The translations under genes were made by a program, and so were the position numbers. A DNA stretch of 64,000 bases. It comes from Hofstenia miamia. Lineage: Eukaryota; Xenacoelomorpha; Acoela. Below the pieces are notes generated by a model. That model did not search any database. It was not told the DNA's origin and was given only the letters and a program-made list of their open reading frames with translations. The DNA lies in contig SCFE01000079.1 in the NCBI GenBank assembly GCA_004352715.1, positions 1,056,871 through 1,120,870 on the forward strand, written 5' to 3'. Shown one piece after another: positions 1 through 11,091 of the stretch (position 1 is the stretch's first letter; every line of letters begins with the position of its first letter).

Positions 1-159
1 TTTCAAAATTTGCTTTATGTAAACAAAGGATTAGAGCTTCCTTTCATATCTGAAATTATGTCATTGACCTGTCTAGAGCAAAATAATTTTAACCATGGTG
101 TAGAATAACTTCTGAAGGTTACTGTGAAGTCAATTTTGACGCTGTAGTCATAAATAATT

Positions 160-430
160 GCCTTTAATACCAAATGCAAAGAATATATTTCACCAATTAA
201 TGGTGTTGAAGTTGATGACAATATCATCAAAAGATTGGTTGATAAAGTTTAGAATTATTTAAGAATATGAGAACAGGTTTATAGATTACTATTATCGGCA
301 GACTATGATAGCATTTACATGTATATGTGGGATGGTTTTGGTTAAAATTCTTTGTATTCATAGAACTCTTTAATATTTGTAACACCTATACACAGCCTAC
401 AAATCAAGCAGGCGAAATTCCTAACCACCA
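160..430 (+). pseudogene. Decayed paralogue (3' end) of the 8122-9513 membrane protein gene
   Basis: Read on the + strand, this stretch matches the C-terminal coding part of the intact gene at 9207-9513. Shared blocks include the segment before the transmembrane helix (AAGAATATGAGAA), the tyrosine-rich run followed by CAGACTATGATAG, and the CTATACACAGCCT block that encodes the cytoplasmic YTQL tail in the intact copy. The reading frame is broken by stops and indels, so it cannot encode the protein. The homology continues past the stop into non-coding flank up to about 971. The similarity is seen directly; that this is a duplicate pseudogene rather than a divergent functional gene is inferred from the broken frames. 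Upstream of 160 the similarity is no longer convincing. Confidence 0.75.
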
Positions 431-971
431 GAAAGATGAAAACGATCAATATTGTAAATTGTGTAATTTATAAGCTACAGCAAAGAAGTAGTTTAAGTCA
501 TAAACTTTGACTAAGTGGAATGTTTGTCTTGATTTAGCATTTTGAAGTAAAATAGGCACATCCCAATCTTGGTGGGTTCTAGTTCTTCAATTAAAAATTA
601 AGTAGTTAAAGAAAGTGTAAAAATGTGTTATTTTTGCCTAAATGCCTATCATTGACAATCAATTACTACTAAAAAATTATTCCTTACAAAAGTTGTGTTT
701 TCAGTTCTGACCGGAGTTTTGAATTAAATTCTTTTAAAATTTCATTCCTATCCTACAAGCAAATTGTATATGCTTACGTTTTTATAATTCAGAAAATTAA
801 ATATTTTCATACAGTCAGCCAAAATTTTGTTACAAACCTATTAAATTTTAGTTTGCTTACAAAATTTTTCTTCTTATATACATGTTCTTTTTAAAGCATA
901 ATTTGTTTTTTTATCACCTCTTTGAAATATGCAAAAATGTAATACATTGTCTGATGAGATAATGCTTAGGA
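160..971 (+). repeat. Segmental duplication, left copy (partner 9207-10101)
   Basis: About 0.8 kb aligns in the same orientation with 9207-10101. The anchors are spread over its length: TTGTCTTGATTTAGCATTTTG (left near 527, right near 9589), ATTTTCAGYYCTGAMCRGG, TAAATTTTAGTTTG, and CCTCTTTGAAAYATG followed by GAGATAATGG/C. The right copy carries roughly 90 bp extra after its poly(A) signal. The duplication therefore includes the gene's 3' end, 3' UTR and several hundred bases of downstream DNA, which excludes retrocopying as the origin. Confidence 0.75.
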
Positions 972-2165
972 GGCAAACTTTGTTCTAAAATTTTGAGCAT
1001 TCATATTCTTTTTTACTTTTGTTACAATTTTTTCGAAGTTTAGGGTTAATATTTTTTCTTCATAATTAAAAAATAAATTACTTTCTTGTTGTAAACAATG
1101 GTCTATCAAATTTCCGTGAGTCACTGTTTAAAGGCTTGGAGAATTTGCAAACATTCCAAACCAAATTAGTGTTCATTTTTTTGGTTTAACTTGCAGGTCG
1201 ATTCTAAATATTTGACAATTATTTGGGAAATTTTCCAAATTTTTGCTCAATGATTTTTAAAATTTCTAAGAATTTATGAAAGATATAAGCAATGACACTC
1301 ATGCAAAGTATTTTATTTCCATCAACTTCATTTCAAATGGCAGATCATCAAACTGCTCTAACAGTATACATTACAGAGTATACATTTTGCGCAATGTATT
1401 AAATTGCATTAATACATTGAAATATTAGTTAACATCAAAATTTCACTCTAATGAAACATTGGAAATTAAATCAATTTTACTTGTATATCTTCTATAAACA
1501 TGTACTGGAAATTTTGCCAATATGGATTAAATATTCCACATTTATAATTATGTTAGTTATTTGCATTATTTCTGGAATGAGCCTACAAAAGTACACCGAC
1601 ACACGTGATATTAATAGTTTTCAAGTAGCATTAATTGTGTATTGAAATTATATGCACATATACTTTAACTTTTTCAATTGTTATCAATGAAAAACTAAAG
1701 TTTTAAAAAATAGTGTATTGCACATTAAAAAATTATGTATAAAATATTTGAGAAATATTTGCCAAAGTTTGGAACATTTCCATTTACAAAATTATGCATA
1801 TTACCTAAATACTTGGCAATTATTTGCCAGATTTTCCAAGAGTATTTATATAGGATAATAGCGTAATAATTAAGTTTGCAATAAACTAAAAAAGACATTA
1901 AAATTTAGAAACCAAAATGTGTTAATGACATTTGACGCAAATAGTTTGATTTTTCAAAAGCCGGTCCGTTTGGAGATGTTGGTTGCAATAGAAGTAAGAA
2001 CTCTCAACTACTAGTTTTTCTATAGATCTTTGAAATATATTTCGGAAATAATCAAATACTTTTCAACAAATAATGATTTTTCTGAAGACAAGCATTTAAT
2101 GTAGCTCCTTCCACAATGAGAATTTCCTCTTTGGATAGTAATATTTAATGTTACTTATGTCCCGC
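972..2165. other. No gene seen; AT-rich intergenic DNA
   Basis: Only short open frames without recognisable protein character. A phrase of the form CAATTATTTG followed by ATTTTCCAA occurs at about 1215-1240 and again at about 1815-1840 in the same orientation, suggesting an old local repeat. No other structure is supported. Confidence 0.6.
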
Positions 2166-2169
2166 CTTT

Positions 2170-3950
2170 AGCAAAGCGCTAAAACAATTTAATAAAATAT
2201 AAATGTCTTTATAGCCTCCTCTTAAGCACATTGTGAGATGTTATTATTCTCAAATAATCAGGAAGTTTATCCAACATCCTTGGATAAAAAATCTGAATTT
2301 CATTGCCATCTACTTGCAGCTTCCTAGGATGATAAGGGATGATGCGTAGCACATTGGTCAGTATATTATAAAACCTATCTGTATCTCATTATGATTTCGA
2401 ATATAAATTGGATACTGTTTGACGTAAAGTAATAAATGAGCGATAATAAGCACATTGAATTTCACCTGCTCTTTTACACAATAAGAGTAGAAGAAAATTT
2501 ATTGCGCAATATATGTATACAAAAATCTACAAACTAACACATGAAAAAAAAATAAAACATAAACAAATAATTAACTACAAATTAATTTGTACAATATATA
2601 ATAATATAGTCAATGTTTGCGTGAATGTCTGTGTAGGTGCTCAATGTTGGATGTATGTTTCGAATGCATAAAGTATATTACTGTTTTATTAGAAGAAATT
2701 GTTTCAATTTTTTTCTAAACTTTTTATAGTTTTTTTCTATTCGCGTTTCATAATCTAAATTATTCACAATTTAATTGATATGTGATGAAAGCCATTATAA
2801 GGTTTATCTAAACAAAAAAAAATTTGCGATCGCTCATTTAATTTAATATAGTCATTAAGGAAAAGGAAAGATTTGAATTAAGATAGATAGCATATGCAGA
2901 GGAATTTGATAAAACGGAGATAATAATTTATATTTATTACCATAATCTGAAGATTCGTCATGCTTTTTTGCAAAGTTTATACATCAATTATACATCAATG
3001 ATAGAAGCATACGATGTTTCGAATTAGGTTAGTATAAAGAAAGGAACAGTATTGAAAATGAGACAAACAGAAAGCATGTATAAGTTGTTTATGATAATTG
3101 CTTGATATTACCTTGCGTAGGTGATAAAGATATCTAATGCCTGCAGTCATTTTTTGAATCTTATTCAGTAGAAATTTTTCAAATGTTAATTCATTATCTA
3201 TCTCCACTCCTAAATAGCTGACTGATTCACTTTGCTTTATTGACTCATTATTTATCTTTAGTTCTATATCATTTATTAGATTTCTTTGTGCCTTCGGTGA
3301 AAAAATTATAAATTGAGTTTTTTCAATATTTAGTTTCAGTTGATTATTAGTAAAATAATTGTTTAATTTTTCTATATCTGTTTGGAGGTTTTTTGTAGCA
3401 TCAAAAGCATTTTTGCTGTACTTATTAGGCATGTGTCGTCGGCATATTGGTAAATGTCGCTGCGTTTAACATGTTTTATGATATCATTTACAAAAATTGC
3501 AAATAAAATAGGGCCAAGTACAGTGCCTTGGGGTACCCCAAGGTCAGTCGTAATATAACTTGATTTTTTACTGTATAATATTACACGCTGCTGTCTATTT
3601 TTTAGGATGTTCATGATTAAATTAATTGAGTTAACACCAAAATGATAATTTATAAGCTTGTTTTGCAAGATATCGAAATTCATTGAATTGAATGCCTTAC
3701 TTAAATCTAGTAATGCTACACAACTGCACTTATTATGAGATATATTAGACTTAATTTGTTGCTATGCCCAGCAACCAAATTGCTTATTCGATAGTATGTT
3801 TTCAGATTTTAGGAATGCGTTTATTTGAATATACAACAGTTTTTCAAAGAGTTTGCTAAAAGGATGAGTAATACAAATGGGTCTATAATTTTTTGCATTT
3901 AGGTTGTCACCTTTTTTATATATAGGAGTTATATCTGATTTTTTTAGGGA
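2170..3950 (-). mobile_element. 5'-truncated, decayed non-LTR retrotransposon (LINE family A), reverse transcriptase part
   Basis: On the minus strand from 3948 downward the translation gives the start of a jockey/CR1-type reverse transcriptase: TPIYKKGDN, then YRPICI, then FSKLFEKLL. Motif A follows as ALLDLSKAFN (about 3720-3690), then VPQGTVLGPILF, then the catalytic YQYADDTCLIS (about 3450), then NNQLKLNIEKTQF and SYLGVEIDNELTF. The C-terminal end reappears in frame near 2400-2178 as FYPRMLDKLPDYLR and ends with a stop after HNVLKRRL. Several stops and at least one frame change lie in between, so the copy is dead. The 5' endonuclease part is absent: the element stops at 3950, where another LINE begins on the opposite strand. 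The same family recurs at 39150-41960. Confidence 0.85.
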
Positions 3951-3951
3951 A

Positions 3952-5020
3952 GATACTCAGCAGCAGAGAGTGCATTCAACATAAATGGAGATGTAGATAG
4001 GCTGTAAATGGCAAGGCATAAGGGAGGGAAAGGACTGCTTAGTGTAGAGGAAACAGTAGAAGCAGAAGCACTAGCGCCAAGGGAATATGTAGAAGAGCAA
4101 CATAGAGGTTCCCTACTAGAGGTCACTAAGGAGTTAAGGAAGATGAGAACTGAGAGTGAAGGAAAGACAGCATACCAGAGTAGGATGGAATCAGAGACAA
4201 ACAAGGTATAGGCGCAATGCATGGAGAATATTAAAGGAACACAGAAAAATGTGACAGAGAAGAAAGCAACAAGTGGATAAAGAAGGCAAGACTAAAAAGA
4301 AGCACTGATAATGGCAGCACATGAGCAAGCAATAAGAACAACCTAGGTGAAGAAGCATGTAGACAGAAGAGTAGAAGTAAGTGATAAGTGTATTCTATGT
4401 AAGAAAGAGGCGGAGACAATAGATCATCTGACAGCAGGGTGTGAGAAGTTGGCGCAGAATGAGTATAAGTTCAGGCATGACAGGGTGGGATGAATGGTAC
4501 ATTGGAGCTTGAGCAGGCAGCATGGGTTAGAAGCAGGAGACAAGAAGTATGAGTACAATCCACAGGGAGTCATAGAAAATTATAAAGTTAAGATACTGTG
4601 CGACCTCAACATCCAGACAAGCAAGGTAATAGAAGCACAGAGACCAGGCATAGTAGTAGTAGACAAGGAAAAAAGATTGCGAAAAGTGATAGACATAGCA
4701 GTACCAAAGGACAGGAATGTAGAAAGCAAGGAGTACAGGGAGTTGGCAGAAGAAATAGAAAGGCTGTGGAAGTTAAAGAAAGTCGAAGTAGTCCCGGTAG
4801 TTGTAGGAGCACTAGGAGCAGTGAGTAAGAAGCACAAGAGATACGTGGAAGAGTTGGGAGTACCAAAGTGGGGAAGAGCAGTAGCAAAGAAGGCAGCATT
4901 GTTAGAAACAGCTAGAGTCCGGAGGAAAGCTCTCAGACTCCCTGGGAACTGGTGAGTTCCCCGAGCTGAGAGGGATGCCAGCATGAAGCTGTAAGAAGAA
5001 ATGAAATAATAATTATAATA
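3952..5020 (+). mobile_element. R4/Dong-like non-LTR retrotransposon, 3' part with zinc knuckle and restriction-like endonuclease (dead)
   Basis: The + strand encodes the C-terminal half of an ORF that I recognise from R2/R4-type LINEs. In order: DVDRL, then GGKGLLSVEETVE (about 4020-4060); a CCHC knuckle CILCKKEAETIDHLTAGC (about 4390-4445, spacing C-x2-C-x8-H-x4-C); the block MVHWSLSRQHGLE; and the PD-(D/E)xK-type endonuclease region, RPG followed by VIDIAVP. The family normally has RPD at the first site, so the Asp is replaced by Gly. Stops interrupt the frame before MARHKG, at about 4351 and at about 4491; the longest open piece is 4494-4955. The 3' end runs into an AATAATAAT-type tail. 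The stretch is purine-rich and clearly richer in G and C than its surroundings. Endonuclease function is inferred from family knowledge. Confidence 0.8.
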
Positions 5021-5965
5021 ATAAATAACAAATAACGCTTTATTTCCTGTACAAATACAAGTTTGTAATTATAAAACAGAAAAGGGGAAAATGGCTGACA
5101 ATAAGACAAGAGTTTAAAGAAAGTTAAGGTTGTTAATTAAAAGCGCACCATTAAGTAATCTGGATGTCATTGGGATGAACGAATTTCGATCGAATGTAGT
5201 TCTGCAATGTATCAAATTGTAGGTAGATTTAGTGGCACTTCTTCTAGAAATAGAACAATTTAATTCACTATTTAATGATGGGTGTTCGAAACTGTTTTTT
5301 CTGTTTTTTATTTAAAAAAGGCACCCAAACTTCTGCAGCATATAAATAATGACATAGTATATATTGTTTGAATATGTACATTTTCATTTCTTCATTCATG
5401 TATTGAATAAAGAATGCTAGTTGCTTACATTTAAAGATAACATTTTTTATTATATTGTTAACTGGCTTTTGCCATCTAAGATTTTTATCAAGTACTATCC
5501 AAAGATATTTAAGATGTGAAACATGAAAAACTTCTTTATTATTAATATTTAGTGGTTGTTCATTCATTAATGATAAGTTATGTCGTTTGCGAATATTAAT
5601 AAAATTCATTTCAAAAGTTTTCAACTCATTGATATATAAGTTTTTGTGTGTTGAAGTAGTTATACTATATCATTAAGAATTCGCTTATAATTTTCATAAT
5701 CATTATTTAGATCTCCTTTTCTTATTGCATGCAATAGTAGAGTATCATCAGATTATTTCGCAATATCTGAAACTCCTGCTGGAACTTTCAAGTTAGTGTT
5801 GTTGATGCTATATGTGACATATGTGAAAATTAGAATCCTCATAGAACCTCCTTGAGGAATTCCAAAACAAATCAATTTGTTCTGAATTAGAAGCTTCGAC
5901 CGACTGGGTAAAATTGTTCACAAAATCAGCCATCCAATTAGCAAGGCATGCATTTGTTTTTTACG
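5020..5965 (-). mobile_element. 5'-truncated, decayed LINE (family B, related to 53874-57360)
   Basis: Minus-strand translation from about 5965 gives WMADFVNNF, then GIPQGGSM...IFTY, then DIAK-stop-SDDTLLL (the Y of the YSDD catalytic box is a stop), then ILNDIV. The open piece 5624-5268 continues with FHVSHLKYL, LDKNLRWQKPVNNI and YLYAAEVWVPFLN. These match the LINE at 55265-57214 block for block (GIPQGGPL, DLAKYSDDTRLL, LQKNLRWSLHVNQV, YLYASEVWVPGLL). The 3' end, read on the minus strand, is GGAAATAAAGCGTTATTTG, nearly the same as the terminal GGGAAATAAAGCTTTATTT of the other copy. It therefore ends near 5020, tail to tail with the R4-like element. Confidence 0.85.
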
Positions 5966-7391
5966 CCCTTTGTTATATTTGATCAGAATATACAATCGCA
6001 AATATATCAAAAGTCATAGTTTGAAGTGTTGTGCCTTCTGGCGTACCAACGCTCCACTTGAGACATTTACATTTACATTTCCTTTCAACTGCTGGTTCTG
6101 GTCCAATAGTTCCTCCTCCCCTTCTTTTTTCTATGGTCAGTCATGGATTGATAAAACAAACTTGGAAACCAGTAGCTATAGCAATGGCTATCAAAAAGAT
6201 AGCAACCAAGTATGTTAAGATTGTAGTGTAGTTCATTTGCCATCTTAAACTAATGTATTATTTGCTTAGTCTAAATTTCTTTCTTGTAGAGTTTGGAAGA
6301 GTTGAAGGTCGTCCTATATGCTTAGTATTAGTTTTCGATTCCAATGTAGTTCCTTAATAAGTCTAGATGTAGAACATCTGCCAGGATGAGTAAAGCGGAA
6401 CATAGCGCAATAATTCTGCATTCTTTGTAATCAAGAGTATTCACATTAGCTGCAACCAAGAAACAAGCAATAGCAAAAGACATATATTTCCGAATTGACT
6501 ACAAATTACGAAGAGTTGTACGGTATACTGTTTCTATCCGAGTTTAATATGTTCATGCATAAATCAAAAAGAAAAAAACAGGAATCCCAAATATATGACT
6601 GATTCAGATGGTGATAACAAACTTAATCCAACTTTGAGACGAAAGTGAAACATCATCCTTGTTGGGTGGAAACCACAAAATCTTTAGCTAGGTATCATTA
6701 AATGAAAGGTCGTTCATAAGCAACCAACTTCTGACCAATTCAATGCATTTCTCTTCTGTTTCATACAGCAATTACAGTATACACCATTTATTTGAGTAGG
6801 CTTATCAATAAATTGAAGTAGGATTCGGTATTCCAAGAATAGCTGAAGGGCGTCTTTCTGTGGTTGAGATGAAGCACTAAAATTACCCAAAGAGATTAAT
6901 TTCTTGCTCTTCGCAATAATGATGTTAAGAATTTAAGAAATAATTTAAATTGATTTGAGGTGGAGCATAGATTTTCTTTATTCCGAACTAATCCAGCATT
7001 TGATAGTACACAGCTTAGGATATTTAAAGTTTTCTCTGAAAATTCCTACGTTTGGTATTGTGAGTCACAAGATTGTAAACATTTTCGAATATCATCGTTT
7101 ACGAAGTACCTATTGATTAACACTCCAATAGGCCAAAAGTTTGCTTTCTCAATAATGTTGGCATTGCCATCAAAATTTGTTAAATTTCGCTTCTCTTTTT
7201 GAAATGGTTATGAAATATTTCACCTTTACTTCATTTTCCTTACAAAGCTCTGTCATGTCCATTTCAGATCAATTGTTCGTAATATTTTCAATATAGATAT
7301 GTTTTTAGGCTGAGGCTTTTGTGCAGACAAAATTCTAGAATTTCGAATATTACTTTTCTTATATGTCTTCTACTTTCAGCCACACTCTAGC
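5966..7391. other. No gene recognised
   Basis: Several short open frames occur (for example 6960-7202, +), but none shows a domain, signal peptide or membrane segment that I can name, and their composition is that of the background. The stretch may hold older transposon debris. Nothing specific can be supported. Confidence 0.5.
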
Positions 7392-7751
7392 CATAGGTGG
7401 AACCGGCCAGTAAAAAGTCTCGGCCCGACCCTACTTATTGTTGACCCGATGTTAACTGCAGGTTGAGTCAACATAAACTATAATCTGGAAGTTGGCCTTG
7501 TAAGCAAATGCAGAAGTTATACGAACCCAATTACTACAAGTTCTTAATAAATGATTTTAATGTATGGTAATAAAATAGTTGAAGGTTGGCTTTGTCGCCT
7601 ATATTTGAATTGTACAGTTTTTTATTTGGAAAAAATTGTTCAGGAAGAGAAATAATTTTTTAGAAATGCTTATTGAACTTACAAGACAGACGAAGCACCT
7701 TGATCCGACCCAAGCCAACCTCCAGGTCGACTCGACCCGCTTCCACTTATG
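7392..7751. mobile_element. hAT-type MITE with GACCCGA-rich ends (360 bp)
   Basis: The left end reads CATAGGTGGAACCGG and the right end, reverse-complemented, CATAAGTGGAAGCGG: a 15-bp terminal inverted repeat with two mismatches. The flanking 8-mers are ACTCTAGC and ATTCTTGA, a weak target duplication (5 of 8). Inside both ends lie GC-rich stretches made of loosely repeated GACCCGA/GTCGACTCGACCC words, in contrast to the AT-rich centre. Eight-bp duplications and short inverted repeats of this form are typical of hAT elements. No coding sequence is present. Confidence 0.65.
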
Positions 7752-7998
7752 ATTCTTGAAAACAAGCATTACATGAAATATTTCTTTCTCCAAAATATTT
7801 CTGTCACGTGATGGCGAACGAAAATCCATTCTGAATGCTATCTTAATACATGGGATACAAATTATTTTAGCGATTGCATTAAATAGACTGGTATTTTTAT
7901 GTCATTTGTTGATTATTAAATTGTGAATGTGATGTCTTAATTTTTTAGTTTTTTGGTTTTTAGTCAATATATGATTTGCTTATAAGTTACATTACGTA

Positions 7999-8134
7999 AC
8001 TTTAAAGTGAATTGCTGTTGTAAGAATCGGATTTTTTCTTTCAAGGCAATTTCTGCTACTTTAAAGAAAATCCCTGTTTCAAGTACTTTAAAGTGGAAGC
8101 AAGTGTAAACAAGTAAAACATATGAACTTTAAAG
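7999..8134 (+). promoter_or_regulatory. Cluster of four ACTTTAAAG motifs at the 5' end of the membrane protein gene
   Basis: The nonamer ACTTTAAAG, containing the palindrome CTTTAAAG, occurs at 7999, 8058, 8085 and 8126, i.e. four times in 136 bp just upstream of and over the first ATG of the following gene. If translation starts at the third ATG (8212), all four lie in the promoter or 5' UTR. A regulatory role is inference from clustering and position only. Confidence 0.4.
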
Positions 8135-9513
8135 TTTTTGTTGCATTCACTTCCATGGGTCGTCAAATACAAATATTGAATATTATCAATATCCCGCTGA
8201 AATCTCTCGCAATGGTTAGAATACATTTGATTATCATTTTAAATTTTGTGTGTTTCATTGAAACCATCATTGCAGAACAATGCATAAAAGGTGAGAATAT
8301 CACGGAATATTCCGAAAAAAAGTGCACGATGTTTGAAAACGTTATTTTTACTAAGAGTGGCAATCAAATAATTATTACTGGAGTAAAAAATGGTGACTCG
8401 GAAATAAATCAAGACTTTGGACATGCTTATGACAAGTTCGATCTCACTATAGAGAATGTGACATTTCGTAATTGTTCAATTAATATTGTCGCAAATAAAT
8501 TAACTATGAATCACGTTATGTTTGTTAACGTTTCAAATGATAATCAAACTCTTATAGAAGGAAACGAAATATTTTTCAATAATGTAACTTTGTTTGGTTG
8601 CAAAGGATTAACTGCAATAAAAATAAACTCTACCGCAGTTATTGAAAAAAGTCGTTTCCAACATCTCTCATTTAAGAAATTAATGACAACGTCTACAAAA
8701 ATAGAAGAAGTCATATTAAGGAAATCGTTTATATTCAACAATATGTTTTCAAGCAACTTGATTGAGCTTAGCAACAACCGTACAATAGAAATCCGTGATT
8801 GTATATTTGCAAACAATGTCGCACGCTCACTCGAATGTAAACTTTTGGATGTTAAAGGAAGTGATCGGATAACATTTATAAACAATATTTTTCATTTTAA
8901 TATAGTTTATAGTGAGTATTTAATTCGCCTAAACGCAAAAAATATTACCATTAATTCCAATAAATTCTATTACAACTTCGCAGAAAAAGCATTAATAGAT
9001 AAGCACTGTGAAGGCTTTCGTGTTTGTGTACCAAAATTGGCATTCAAAAACGATCGTTTTTGGTATAATTTAGCAAATATTACTGAAAGAGATTTAATGA
9101 TGAAGAACATCTCCTTATTAATGTCAATTAATCATTCTTGCCGATACGAAATCTTCAATGACAGAGGAAATCATACTCACCGCTATCCGTATTCGACATT
9201 TGTAGCTGACTTTATTAACAAATGCAAGGAACTTATTTCATCATATAATACTGTTGAAGAAGCTGAAGCTATCATCAATATGGAAGTGAATAATTGGTTG
9301 ATAGAATTCGGAATTATTGAAGAATATGAGAATAGATCATCAATGGATTACTATTACTATCAGACTATGATAGTATTTATATTTTTGTGTGGAGTAATAT
9401 CAATGATGGCTCTGTTAAAATTATTTTTACTCAACAGCCACCTTAAAACTCGTAGCACTTATACACAGCTTGAGCCTACAGATCACACAGATGACATTCA
9501 CAACTACCAATAA
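8122..9513 (+). CDS. Glycosylated type I membrane protein with beta-helix-like repeats, unknown function
   Basis: Single open exon of 463 codons. In-frame ATGs lie at 8122, 8155 and 8212; the third gives a clean signal peptide (MVRIHLIIILNFVCFIE, cleavage near AEQC), so 8212 is the likely start. The ectodomain contains at least a dozen N-glycosylation sequons and a run of similar units about 20-30 residues long, each with a core such as NVTFRNC, HVMFVNV, NVTLFGC, KSRFQHL, RDCIFANN and NIFHFN. This is the pattern of a right-handed parallel beta-helix. A hydrophobic helix (about residues 415-437) is followed by a 26-residue cytoplasmic tail with STYTQL, which fits both a YxxPhi sorting signal and an ITIM-like motif. 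A poly(A) signal AATAAA is at 9637-9642. A decayed paralogue lies at 160-430. I do not recognise the family; a surface receptor or recognition role is only a guess. Confidence 0.8.
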   Translation: MNFKVFVAFTSMGRQIQILNIINIPLKSLAMVRIHLIIILNFVCFIETIIAEQCIKGENITEYSEKKCTMFENVIFTKSGNQIIITGVKNGDSEINQDFGHAYDKFDLTIENVTFRNCSINIVANKLTMNHVMFVNVSNDNQTLIEGNEIFFNNVTLFGCKGLTAIKINSTAVIEKSRFQHLSFKKLMTTSTKIEEVILRKSFIFNNMFSSNLIELSNNRTIEIRDCIFANNVARSLECKLLDVKGSDRITFINNIFHFNIVYSEYLIRLNAKNITINSNKFYYNFAEKALIDKHCEGFRVCVPKLAFKNDRFWYNLANITERDLMMKNISLLMSINHSCRYEIFNDRGNHTHRYPYSTFVADFINKCKELISSYNTVEEAEAIINMEVNNWLIEFGIIEEYENRSSMDYYYYQTMIVFIFLCGVISMMALLKLFLLNSHLKTRSTYTQLEPTDHTDDIHNYQ

Positions 9514-10101
9514 TATGACAACACGCAATGTGTTAAATTTAATAATTTATAACAAGAAATAGATTCATTTAAAAGCTAAATTGAATTTTTGTCTTGATTT
9601 AGCATTTTGTACTAAAAACTATTTTAATGATTTAAAAATAAATTATCTTGAGTAATGTTTTTCACTTGCTTTGACAAGCCAAATTGACAAATTACAATCT
9701 GGTGTGGGATTCAGTTCTTCAATAAAAATGCAATTATAATAATCATGAAAATTGCTCTAATAAATGTAAAAAACAAATTTTGTATAGTGCAATCCTTAAA
9801 TTTTTATGATTTACAATTAGCAATACCAAAAAGATTTCCCCTAAAAAATTATATTTTCAGCCCTGAACAGGATTTTGACAGAAAATTTTTTGAAGCTTAT
9901 TCCTTAAAGGATAAAGTTAGGATTTAGTTTTTCTCAATTCAAAAATTTAGTTTTTTTCAAACATTCAACCTAATAAATTTTAGTTTGTTAGCAACTATTA
10001 TCATCTGTTTTATATATGCTTTTTCCAAAGCATACTTATAATTTTCTATCGCCTCTTTGAAACATGAAAAAATGTATTGGATTGTCTAATGAGATAATGG
10101 C
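9207..10101 (+). repeat. Segmental duplication, right copy (partner 160-971)
   Basis: Same-orientation partner of the left-edge duplication. It covers the last about 300 bp of the membrane protein gene, its 3' UTR and about 450 bp of further flank, ending near the GAGATAATGGCACAGG block. The right copy retains the open reading frame. Confidence 0.75.
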
Positions 10102-11091
10102 ACAGGTATTGCCTGTGTCATCATTAAAATGACATTTAAATTCGGGATAAATTCAATTAAACTAGCTAAACCCTAGTTCAAATAATCGAATAAACAAACT
10201 GCACCTAAAGTTTAAGAATTGAACAACCAGTAAGTTGAAGCTAAAACAGAATCAAATACCTATCTGGCTTAGGTCATCACGAAAAGTTTATTTCCTATTG
10301 TGTTTATTGAAATCCCTTTCTGCTACCTAAGACTTCAAATAGGCAATGTCCTAAGGCAGTTAGCTGGGGATGGCAAAACATTCTGACCTTAAGCATTCAA
10401 ATGCCTTTCCTTTGTCGCAAGATTAGTTCTAGATATGTTCCTGTTAAGGATAGTTTAAACAGAACTTTCTGATTCGTGTTTATTTCGGGCAGTTTAGGAT
10501 ATTGCGATTGGCATGATATATCTTCAAAACTACCAATGTTAGATAGGACTTGCAAGAATTTATGAAAAACTTGGCAAGTAACTTGCATAGTACTTAGCAA
10601 GGTTAACAAGGCTTGCAAATCTTGCAGGTAACTTACATGTGACTTTGCAAGAATTGTATGTTTACGTGAATGCTCTTAGTAAGAAATGTATGTCTACTTA
10701 CATGTACTTAGTTAGAAATATGCACTAACTTATATGTAAATAGTACGAAATCAGTATTAAATTTAAGAGGAACTGCTATCTATATTAAGTTAACATACAA
10801 TATATATAATATGATACTGCAAAAACAAAATCAAATATATTTGCCACTTTAAAAAATAAAGTATAAACAATATAATATAAATTTATGCATACTTACTAAT
10901 TCACTTAACAAAAATCAGCACTGTCGACTTTTTATATTGTTTTCTAATCTTAATTCCTCCTGTATGTCTCTCCTCTTTGAGTATTAGCAGCATTTACATC
11001 GTTTCGCATGCATTATCAATGAGAAAATTTCTTCTGTATGCATCTAAACTAGATAAATAAATATATGCATTTTTAAAAAATCTGTGAACGA

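Noticed and set aside
4580-4984. Minus-strand 134-codon frame opposite the R4-like element
   Set aside because: It is the antisense shadow of the purine-rich sense frame, giving a low-complexity Leu/Ser-rich product without domains.
8544-8885. Minus-strand frame inside the membrane protein gene
   Set aside because: Antisense shadow; the sense strand has a signal peptide, sequons and a transmembrane helix.
10096-10115. CACAGGTATTGCCTGTG hairpin as a terminator
   Set aside because: A 6-bp stem in eukaryotic intergenic DNA without other context; too weak.
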